Source: Peronospora farinosa (Eukaryota; Oomycota; Peronosporomycetes; Peronosporales; Peronosporaceae). Taken from it: a DNA stretch of 64,000 nt. This document shows positions 44,006-54,022 of the stretch, one piece after another. Numbering within the stretch: the first letter of the stretch is position 1; every line of letters begins with the position of its first letter. The notes below the pieces were generated by a model, which ran no database searches, was not told where the DNA came from, and worked only from the letters and a program-made list of their open reading frames with translations. Where the stretch lies: contig CANTFK010000980.1 in the NCBI GenBank assembly GCA_947646735.1, positions 496,001 through 560,000 on the forward strand, in the 5' to 3' direction. Position numbers and translations under genes: made by a program.

Positions 44006-47000
44006 ATGGGGAGACCATCAAGTTAACGCAAGTCGGAAGCGTCGTGCTGACTGTGCTCGCGAGAGGACAGCAGCAAGATGTGACGCTGACGGACGTGTAT
44101 CTGGCGCCCGAGTTATCGCGCAACATCATGTCCTACGGTAAGCTCGAGATCAAGGGTTTTGGGCTCGTCTACGACGGCGAGTCGCGCGTGTTGGCACGAC
44201 GCAGCAATGGCCAAGTCGCGTTCGATGTGGCGATGGACCACAATGTGCTCTACGTCCAGACAGTTGCAGCGGCTCGCGAGCGACGAGCGCCTAGAGACGC
44301 GCTAATGGCGATCCTGACGAGCCAGGCAGCTCCGGAAGAACCCGAGTCGGACACGCAAAGCGGCTCGCTGCTGCACTTCCACCAAAGGCTTGGGCATCTC
44401 GCGTACGACACCGTCGAGCGCATGGCGAGAGACCCCGCGTCCGGCATCGTGCTAACGGATCGCAAGCGCCCGACGTGCATCTCTTGCGCACAGGGCAAGC
44501 AAACAAGGAACGTGCAGTCGAAGAAGGACACTGGATCAAACTCGCCGATCGACAGAGTTGGCGGGGTGATCTGCTCAGACCTCAAGGGTCCGATGACCCC
44601 GAAGGATCGATTGCACAATCGTTACCTTGTCAACTTTGTCGATCATAAGTCGAACTACTGTCGCGTCTTCCTGGCGCCTACAAAGAAAAAGGCGGCCAAG
44701 AAGTTTGAGCACTTCCTCGCGTTCTTTGAGCGCCAGTTCGACTGCCGGATCCACGTGCTACGCACTGATGGCGGCGGCGAATACGCGAATGTAGACCTCT
44801 TCTGCAAGCGAACGGGCGTCGCGCGGCAGATCAGCGAGGCGAGGAATCAGGCGTCAAACGGCAAGGCCGAGCGCATGCACAGGACGATCCTGAACATGGC
44901 GCGCAGCATGATCTTTGCCAGCCGACTGCCATTGACGTTTTGGGGCGATGCGGTTGAGTACGCGGCGTACATCCTCAACCGCAGCCCAACGAGCGCGAAT
45001 GCGAAGCGCGCGTCGCCGATCGAGGTACTGACGAAGCAAGTGCCGGATCTGCGCGACATCGTCGCCTTTGGCTCTATCTGCTCGGTCTACCGTGACCCAG
45101 GCAAGAACTCACTCGCGCAGCGCGCACAAGTCGGCGTGATCATTGGGCGGAGCGACGAGACTAAGGGCTTTCGCGTCTTCCTCCAAAAGGAGAACAAGGT
45201 CACGATCACGCAGCATGTGCGCAACGTCGAGACGCTCAGCGCAGAGCAGAATGGTCAGCTGCAGCGCGCGCTCGAGTATGAAGATCAAGCCGTGGAGCCA
45301 GCGGCAACAGCAACAACAAGCAAAGAGTTGCCGGATGCTGACGATGCCGCATCGCCGACGATACGCAGCGGCAAGAAGAAATCGAAGTCGTGGACACGCG
45401 CGGCTCACCGGACGCGCGGCGCTACCAAACGCGCACATGCGGCCGCCCATCAGGAGGAGCCAGCTGGCGACGACAGCGTGGTGGCTCATGTGTATGAGTG
45501 CGATCCCAAGAACTACGGTGAAGCGCTACGCAGCACTAAGCGTGAAGGCTGGGAAAAGGCCATGCGCGAAGAGCTCCAAGCCCTAGAAGACAATGGCGTG
45601 TGGCGCTTGATCAAGCGACCTCCAGGCAGCAACACTCTGCACACGAAGTGGGTTTTCAAACCCAAAACCGACGCGCACGGTGAGATAGAGCGCTTGAAGG
45701 CTCGACTGGTCGCCTGCGGCAACGAGCAAGTTTTTGCGGTCGACTACCAGCTTACATTTGCGGCTGTCATGGACATGTCGACCGTGAAGGTGATCTTGGC
45801 GCTTGCGGCGATATGGGGTGTCCCAGCAAAGCATGGTGACATCCCCAACGCGTATGTCAAGGCTGACAAGGAAGCGCACTTGGAAATACTACTCCAGGTG
45901 CCGCAGGCAATGACAATCGATCAAGACGCGCTCAAGATGGTAGGCGCAGCGACAAAGAAGGAAGTAGTGCTGCAGCTACGAAAGAGCCTGTACGGCCTCA
46001 AGCAGGCTGGCCGACTCTGGAGCCAGCTCCTGCACGCTCGACTGCTCGAAGCCGGCTTCCGGCAATGTATTTCCGACATGTGTCTATACTACCAAGTCGA
46101 GGGTGGACAGTTGGTCATCGTGGGCGTCTACGTCGACGATCTACTTGCTACCGGCACGGACGCTGCAGCCGTCGACCGATTCTTCGTCAAGCTCGGCAGC
46201 TTGTCGATCAAGGACCTCGGCACCGTTAGCAAGTTCCTCGGCATGTGTGTCACGATTGATAACAGTGGCGGCTACGTGCTTGACCAGGCCGAGGCGATCG
46301 GCGAGCTCCTGCGTGAGCATGGGCTCGAGGATGTAAACACGACGAAAGCACCAATTGGGGCTGACTGTTACGACGTGCTACCAGATGACAGCGCGCTGCT
46401 CACCGAGACTAAGGTGCAGAAGGCGCCAACAATCAAGACGTTCCAGTCCCTCGTCGGCAGTCTTCTGTGGATCGCGCGTTGCACACGGCCGGACATTGCG
46501 TTCGCCGTGCACAAGGCGACGCGTCAGACTCATCAGCCGCGACTCCACGATATGAAGCTTGCCAAACGCATCGCGCGGTACCTGAAGGGGACGCGGGACT
46601 ACAAGCTTCGGATAGAACCAGCGAAGCACCTCGACGGCAAGATCCAGCTCGAGGCGTACTTGGACGCCGATTTTGCGGCGGAAAAGAGTGACAGAAAGTC
46701 CTTGACTGGCGGCATCATCCGCCTGAACGGCATGCCGGTCAGCTGGACGTCGAAGAAGCAAGGCGGCGTCTCGCTCTCGACGATGGAAGCGGAGTTCGTC
46801 GCTGCATCGGAGCAGGCGCGCGAGCTTCTTGGTATCAGGGAGATGCTAACCGAGATCGGTAAGCCGCCGGCGCTACCGATGGTACTCCACGTCGACAATC
46901 AGGCGGCACTGAAGCAGCTGGCAGGCGAGGCGTCATCTCTAAAGGCCAAGCACATCGATGTTCGCACGAAGTTCGTGTGCGACTTCGCTCGACGCGGGAT

Positions 47001-47109
47001 CATCGTGTCGCAGTACGTCCGCTCGGAGCAACAACTAGCGGATCTTTTGACGAAGGCGCTAGATGCAGTCAAGCTCGCGGCGCTGTGTGAGATGATCAGC
47101 CTAGGTTAG
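44006..47109 (+). CDS. pol: Copia protease end, integrase, RT and RNase H
   Basis: Opens with GETIKLTQVGSVVLT (protease end), then GAG-pre-integrase HQRLGHLAYDTVERM, integrase with VLRTDGGGEYANVDL and NQASNGKAERMHRTI, RT with DIPNAYVKADKEA, LYGLKQAGRLWSQLL and catalytic GVYVDDLLATG, and RNase H with YLDADFAAEKSDRKSLTGG and STMEAEFVAAS up to the stop at 47109. All catalytic motifs look intact over more than 1,000 codons. It needs a shift from the gag frame to be expressed. Confidence 0.93.
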
Positions 47110-47135
47110 GACGGTAAGTCGTAGCCGAGGAGGAG

Positions 47136-47388
47136 TGTTAGAAAAAGGCACGGTTGAAGTTACAGTTGAGGAAACGGCTGACGACTTAGGAAGGCGTTCG
47201 AGGATCAGTTGAGCGATTGATTGGACAGGTGCGTGGATGGGTGATTGATTGGACAAGAGTGATGGAGAACAAGAACAACTAGTCCATCATGCTAGCACGA
47301 AAAAGATAACACTAATAACAATGTCAGAATCCTTTTATCACAGTGCCGCCGACTTCCTCTCTACAGCTTGCATCATGGCAAGCGAACA
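47136..47388 (+). repeat. Copia 3' LTR
   Basis: Same 253 bp as 42291-42543; followed by GGAAG, the target duplication. Confidence 0.95.
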
Positions 47389-47451
47389 GGAAGCACGATA
47401 CTGTGTGACGCCATCAGTCTTGATGGCGTGGATGTAAACAGCTTGGACGTA

Positions 47452-47584
47452 AGGAGTGAAATTGTATATAAATCACAAGGGTGTGAATGTTAGAAAAAGG
47501 TGTGAAAACTTTTTTATTTATATATTAATTTCCAAAAGGAAAAGGGTGTGAAATAAAGAAAAAAATGTGAATATAGCAATTCCC
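47452..47584 (-). repeat. MULE-1 right terminal inverted repeat
   Basis: A/T-rich with GGGTGTGAA motifs, ending GCAATTCCC. It aligns inverted with 12181-12313. Confidence 0.7.
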
Positions 47585-49910
47585 TAAGAATATTATAATA
47601 ACTCATAATATTTGACAATATTTATGTCCTATAATATTGTCCCTGCATCTCCTTGAATTTAAGATGCCCTCTAACTGGTTGAAATACGCCACTATACCAA
47701 CTAGGGGGCTAACAAATGACCGATGGACGCGCGCAATGAATGGAGAGCACAAAGGTAACATACATATTTGTACTTGAATATAATTAACACAAGGTTATAA
47801 CAGATTCACATTATTAGATAGCTTAACGATATTATATACAGCTCTCTTTTTCTTCTCGACACTTTTGTTGATAAAACTTCCTCTGTCACTTGTACGTGGA
47901 GTTTTGAGACACCTGCTTTCACATGTCATCAGTGAAGGTAGATAATACTCTTAAAGTATAATTGGAGGGTGTCCCACTACACCTACTAGCACTTCGTGGT
48001 CCGTTTAACGACCACCGTACCATCCACTATGGAGCCAGCGGATGAAAAACATCATCACGCAACGCGTAATAACTTCCTCCATTTGAGTGATCTCGAATGA
48101 TATGCGGTTCATTGTATGGCTGAAACCATCGGCAGCCTTGCCGATAGTACCATGTTGCTCTCTCTTAGCGGAGACGAACAACATGCAACAATTGCCAGGT
48201 TTATACAACGACGAAGTCGTATAGAATCTCACCATGTAGACCTGTCGAGAAAACAAGGGAATTAATAAGCTGAATAGTTGATGCAGCAGTGTGGTCAACA
48301 GTCGGAACTGTTGAGACAACAGCAGTCTAGTTCTGCTACTGCCGGTTCGACGTGCATGCACATTGACCCGAGTCCTTGAAGATTGATGTCTCCAAGTACA
48401 AGGCAGTTTAAAGCAAATTATTGTATAGATTGGTTCCTCGAACTCGACGATACCATCGAGGCTCGTCGTATCGATGACGATGCGACGATAGTCAAGCTCG
48501 CCATGTCGAACTTGGCTGGACGTGCCTAAGCTTGGGCCTTGGGAATTAAGCTTCATGACCCATACGCTTTCCCAACGCATCCTGTCTTCAAGGCGCGGCT
48601 CAGAAACACGTTTAATCCGCATCGCGTCTAATTCAGGGCTAGGGCTAAGCTTTTGAATTTGAAACAGGGCAAGCGTGATATACACGCTTACCCTCTACAC
48701 GTACGATACCTCGTTAGTTTATCGTGCTGAGATAAATAGATGAACACACGCAGGTTACTGTATTCATCAAGGGTCTGAAGGATGGTCCCGTCAATATCCC
48801 ACCTGTTCCACTTATAACGCGAATCTCTCGATCAGGCGATCTCTGCAGCGGAACAGGAGGATTTTAGCCTGCAACAGGCTCACGTCCACACGGTCCTATC
48901 GTCCATCGAGACGACAGGGTAGCGGAGGTCCAGAACCAATGGACCTCTCCTATGTAGAGAGCGAGCGACCTCGCTCTCCAGGATACAAGCGATTGCAAAA
49001 GCGCAATCGCTGCGAGAAGTTGGGTCACTACGCCTATTAAACTAGCGCCCCACGCCCAGTGTCTCGTAACGCTGGAGTGAAAATCGTCCATAAGCCAAAA
49101 AGGGACAAAGACGTGGGTTCCACGCTGCTGCTAAATCGCAACAATGTGGTGGACCATCAAAAAACGGTCGGGGTCAGTCGGGGCGAAGCGCCCTACTGAT
49201 CCAGCAACGTCAAGAGAGTTTGCGGGACTCTTGACGAAGGTTGCTCCCAACACACAGTCACTGTGTGTTCCGCTGCTAGTGATGAAATATCCCTCATCAC
49301 CCCTATGACAAAAGGCATGTCACTGACGCCCTAGTTGACTGTGGAGCGTCCAAAAAATTGTCCGACGCCAGTCGCTAGATGATCGTATCCTCAAAATGTG
49401 TTGAGAGCAAGAACCGTCCCACGAGGATGACGGTGCGCCTTACATTTGGCGCATCGTAACAGTAAACAACGTGAAGTGGGAATTTTCTATACGCTTGAAG
49501 GTAAAGAGTACGATGATGATATCATCGCACCCGATCTAGATAAAAAATTCGATGTCATTCTAAGATTGCCATATCTCAGGCGTTACGAGCCATGGATTAG
49601 CTGGCAGCATCGAACCATGAAGATGCCTGCCGCTTCTTCATCAGATGGATATTAAATTATCGTCTTGAGTATTCACAAGATTGTAAATTTATTACGGGTG
49701 AGTGGTTCGGTCGTTAATACGACTGCACAAGAACTCAGCGTGACAATCAGTCACGCTGTGGAGCAAGCTGCCGGCGGCTGTGCACAAGCACAGGTAGCTC
49801 TAAAGTTCCACCACTCGAATAAGTCGAGTGGACCGGGCGGGACATGCATGCTTGTCTAGAGGGCATTCACAGAAGAGCAAAGTTAATGCTGATGTATTGC
49901 TGAGATATTG
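47585..49910 (+). mobile_element. Gypsy-3 relic: LTR remainder, gag and protease, truncated
   Basis: 47585-47981 continues the LTR begun at 12120-12170 and ends CCCACTACA. From 47982 the sequence follows Gypsy-1 from its leader through gag (ATG-like start at 48030, zinc-knuckle region near 49000), protease (YTLEGKEYDDD, LRLPYLRRYEPWISWQHR at 49540-49610) to about 49900, where similarity stops. It is riddled with stops and small indels and has no 3' LTR, so it is the oldest Gypsy here. Confidence 0.85.
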
Positions 49911-50039
49911 GTAATCGCTAGTCCATGATGCGGCAAACTTCTGTTTGTGCAAAAACCATGTTTCTGTGAGTATGTGCACTTTGCCGGCAAATGTGAGAAG
50001 TCGGTAAAAATGTGATCCCTGCGTACTTGAAACTCGTCA

Positions 50040-50900
50040 GGTGTGTGGGCTTGACAAAGGACGGTTCAAAGCTGCATGAGTGCCACATGGTAGTCGTTGT
50101 CTTCAAAATGCGGCTTTGTCATTGCAAAAAAATAATGTGCCATAAGCACAAAAGGTGGCGAGAGCCAGAAGTTACAAGTGCCAATGCTGCTGCCAATAAA
50201 GCATCTGCATCGGAGACTACCACAGCCAAACGTGCGTCATAGACATACAGCTGGCCAACCTCCTTTAAATCCCACATATAATCAAGTATATCTTCTCTGC
50301 TTAGAAAGGCGAATCCAATCGAAACTGGTGTTTGGGTTTGTTTGGCCGACGAAGTGTAGCAACGGCATCTGGAGCCAGTTGGTCTTGCGAGTGCAGTCTA
50401 ACAAAAGCACTGACATGAGCTGGTTGGAGCGTCAGAGTCCACATGCGCAAAAAGAATTCGTTTTACATGATGCATTCGAGCGCGCGATAGAACTATTCAG
50501 ATTCAAGCTCGTCCATCAGCGCTTGGATCGGCGTTTGCCGTCTAATATGACACGACGACGTTTGGCTTTGGCATTATAGATTGTTTTCGCAGTCAAATAA
50601 CATGTAGGGTCCTCTTAGTAGAGCGATGTCAGCTTTTGGCGCGGAGGCACACCAGCTTCTATCGTTTTCTCCACAAACTCACTTGTAATTATGTTCAGGC
50701 GCCGACAACTCAGATGTCCAACAAGGTTGGTCGATGGGGTGTGGTGCTGCTCATCGCACTTCACTTCAAGATGCCAACCATCGTTTTGCTGAGCTTCAAC
50801 TACTTTTTGTAATATGCACTTGAGTCACACGATGCAATTTCGGAACTGTCGTTCATTTTTACCATACAACACAAGCCCTACTGTCCTAACATACATCTCT
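50040..50900 (-). pseudogene. Second MULE transposase relic (MULE-2)
   Basis: Minus strand, N to C: HTPSTNLVGHLSCRRLNIIT (about 50760-50690), a segment ending RRRVILDGKRRSKR, LDCTRKTNWLQMPLLHFVG (50401-50345, first Asp), GFAFLSREDILDYMWDL, VVVSDADALLAAALALV (second Asp) and SGSRHLLCLWHI (about 50165-50133). Stops and frame breaks occur throughout. Same superfamily as MULE-1 but a distinct sequence. Confidence 0.75.
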
Positions 50901-51239
50901 TCGTGACCTATGCCAGTTGGCAAGTACAACCTGGGACTCTGCGTCAGCACGACTCCCCTCTCATACCTTCAACCATGAAGCACACCAACTGCCATTCACA
51001 TGCCTTGCCATCCACTGCCAACTGCCAGCAACTTCCACTGTTCTTCAACTTATTCCAACACTTTCCACCTGCAGTCGGTCAAACGTGTCCCGCTTTTACG
51101 CTCTTTGAAATATGGGGTAATATTCGCTTTCGAAATGAGCCATCAAGGTTCCAATCTAAACCAAACTAGTTCCACATGCGGATGGGTGCGCGTTTTTTTC
51201 GATCGTTTATGTAAGCGTGGAGTGAAGTAGTGGTGCACT

Positions 51240-52179
51240 TGTGCACGTAGAGGTAGGAGTAAAAGTAAAATATATTAAGCATTTACTACTCTCCTTCGCT
51301 AGTGCTTTAACATGTACGATAGAGTCAACTGCGACTATACCATGTCTAGTCTGTAGTCTTCGTTCTATCCCGCTTCGCCACATCTGTTAAGATGTCACAA
51401 CATTAGCCAATTCGGGTGCGGTCGCAACTTACCGGTCACAGGGTATAGCCCATGCCTTCAACACCTTGCAACCTGTCAAAAAACGATCGTTTGTTAACAG
51501 TTTGATCGTGAATGCGTAACCTCCCTCCAGTTCATACTTCATGACATGATATATAAGCGCGTCTCGGTCCGCGAAGACGGTCTGGTCTGTGTGTTGAGTT
51601 TCGTCATTATATGGTGTGGTGAGCTGGTGTGGTGGTGTGGTATTGTATGTATGTATGTTAACGCGTTACGCAAGCCGTCCTGCCACCAAAGTGGCTCAAC
51701 TTCCGCATGTGTCGGATTATCTCTCTTCTCTACATTTCTCTCTACTCCGCCAGGGTCCATTAAACGGCGCGCGCTATATGCGCCGCGCTAAAGGCCGTCT
51801 AGGCTGCATGATCCTGTGCACAGAGGCAAAGGAGGTGCAGGTCTGGGGCCAGTCGACGACAGTGTCCAGCGGTAGGTTTCTTGCTTATATCCCTTGAATG
51901 TCTATCATGTCAACAGGTCCTACCCAGGAAGGGTCTCTTGTTGCTTGCACCGTATAATAAAGGATTACGCGAGCGTACCTAAGCGAGATTCCGGGACTTC
52001 GAGACTTCGGGCGTGACGGCGTACATCGTGGCGGTTTGACTGGCGGCTGGGGGTGAGAGCGGCAAGAGAGAGGTATGTAGAGGGAGAGAAACCCGTCTTA
52101 AACTGACGGATACCGCGAAGCATCCGTCTAAGGCCTGACTAGCATTAAGCTAGCTCAAGCCTTCCGGGGTGGTATTGTG
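51240..52179. other. No gene; GT-rich and LTR-like sequence
   Basis: Low-complexity GT-rich stretch (51610-51660) and a segment with AATAAAGG (about 51955) that resembles an LTR polyadenylation region. No protein-coding family recognised. Confidence 0.4.
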
Positions 52180-52284
52180 TTTTGCTATTTAAACAAAATG
52201 TATGGTGTGATGGAAATAGTAAAAATGTGCAAAAGTTATGGCGTGGTGAAAATAGCAAAAAGTGCGGTGGAAGTAGCAGTTCCC
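52180..52284. repeat. MULE-like terminal inverted repeat
   Basis: Ends GTAGCAGTTCCC, close to the MULE-1 right end (ATAGCAATTCCC), with repeated AAAATAG/GGTG motifs inside. It may be the right end of MULE-2; no matching left end was found. Confidence 0.5.
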
Positions 52285-54022
52285 TAAAAAAATGCCATTC
52301 GATATACATTACCATGCACGGCAGTTTTGTATTACTATTTAATCCTCGGAACTACGTGGGCCTCTTGTTGCTGTTGCGTAATAACCAAAACATCGATTAT
52401 TTACTTGACGTGCATTGCGAGTCCGACGAATGTCAAGGCAGTGTTACGCTTGTCCTCATTGGTTTTGCCCCTTAGCAAGTAGTTTATCATTTACACGTTC
52501 GACTGCGCCAGCTGACACATTTTGTGAACTACAAATTGACCTATGCTTTCTTGTAGTTGAAACGCTGCGCAAGCTCGATTGCTCATTTACGGCGCTGTCA
52601 GTTCCTATGCTGCAAGTGTTGACTTCAGGCATTAGCATCTGGACACGTTGACACGCTATGAATCTATCGCGCAGCGAAGCACTTATAAATTATGCACCGG
52701 GATGGGTCAGAGGTGCACATGGACCGTCAAGGCCCACCTAGTCGATCGCTGTGTCACCCTTAGATATTCGAAGGCTTTGATACCACAATCCAGGGCCTCG
52801 AGCAAATTCTAGTAGTGATCGCTTTCTAGTGTCAGCTAACGCTCGGAGTTGAAATTGCAAACGTTCAACTTGAGTGGCTGCTACGAGATGTTGTCGACGG
52901 GGTATTGGTTGGTGTACCGTCAATTCAGTCGCGGAAATTTTAGAGGGCTACCTGCAAATGCGCTAATTGCGCCCATGTGCTCTAAACGTGACGGATGCTA
53001 GGAAAATACGGATACAAGGACTTTAAATGAAATGCGCCATAGTTCTTAGAGCGCGTTTTATAATGTGGTCTAGAGTGTTGATGGGCTGTAGACTGCTATA
53101 ATGAAGATATGACAACTCGTGCCTGCGCCAGCGTTAAGATTGCAAGCTTATTATCGTGGTGATGTCAGCAGATACAGTATAACGTCGTCGTGGCATCAAA
53201 AAATGGTGCAGACTCCAGCACACTGCAAGAATAGCTCTATGTAATTTAAGGACCAGGCTTGAGTGCATCATATGCGCACGAAACTTATAAACCGCAGTGC
53301 TACACAAAATCCAAGCTTGGCCGCGGTGTGCTCGGCCGAGAAGCTTTTGCGCATTCTCGATTCAAAGAGCAACGACTTTATTTACACTGTTCTGGTTTAA
53401 GTTGCTCACTGTGAGTAACTGACACGAAAGTATGTCTTGCTTGTGCGAACATTCATGGAGCGATTCCAGTCACCTTTCACGGATCAATCGTCGCGCTTTA
53501 ATGAGTTGACCTAAAGAAAAGACACGATTTGGTCTGCCATTTCTGTGCGAAAAGAGTCATCAACCTCATCAGCATATGGCCAAAGGTCAAGTGCACTAAA
53601 CTCGCGGCGGTTGCATCTCAGAATGGTTTGCTGCGCCGTTGACCATTACCATCGCAGTCCAGAGTCTCTTCACCACCAATCCGCTTCAACGTACAGCAGA
53701 GCACTGTTGCCTTGTGTCAAAAGCCCTTTGCTCAGATGCCTGAGATTCAGAGAAGTGGCACGAATGCCCGTGAAGGAAGTCTAGTGCACAAAGCGATTTT
53801 TAACCCACCAATACTAGCGGCATTTCGACAGTCAGTGTGGGCGACGCCTGGCCCTCAACGCGCCGTTTCAACATATCATATTAATGTAGGCGACTCCAAC
53901 AAAAGCGGTCAAACACTAGTCTGTGAATGCGTGTTAGTTTGTCAATACTAATGGGCGACAGCTTCGTTTGTATGCTGCAAGTCATGAATGCTTGTTGTTG
54001 CCTGTTTCCATCCGTGCCTATT
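52285..54022. other. Intergenic, no clear gene
   Basis: Only short ORFs. A minus-strand open stretch at 52923-52738 (VERLQFQLRALADTRKRSLL) looks protein-like but is too short and isolated to call. Confidence 0.45.

Larger units (their letters stand above)
42291..47388 (+). mobile_element. Copia retrotransposon with identical LTRs, nearly intact
   Basis: LTRs of 253 bp (42291-42543, 47136-47388) look identical base for base; TSD GGAAG at 42286-42290 and 47389-47393. The internal region encodes gag-protease-integrase-RT-RNase H (Copia order), with a single frame break near 44000. The primer-binding site is of the half-tRNA type, and a purine tract GAGGAGGAG precedes the 3' LTR. Composition is clearly more G/C-rich than the surroundings. 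The youngest element in the nest, judged by its LTRs. Confidence 0.96.
12181..47584 (-). mobile_element. MULE-1: Mutator-like element swollen to 35.4 kb by nested insertions
   Basis: Terminal inverted repeats at 12181 and 47584 (GGGAGTTGCAATATTCACAC against GGGAATTGCTATATTCACAT read inward) stay alignable for about 130 bp. It inserted into a Gypsy-3 LTR; a decayed 9-bp duplication of TAAAAATAT fits (TAAGAATAT on the right, poorer on the left), as expected for Mutator. Its own material is 12181-12550, about 40070-42290 and 47389-47584. The rest is a LINE (with two Gypsy elements in it) and a Copia element. The transposase, on the minus strand, is broken. Confidence 0.75.

Noticed and set aside
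51546..51897. Plus-strand ORFs over the GT-rich stretch
   Set aside because: Low-complexity DNA gives long frames; no family resemblance.
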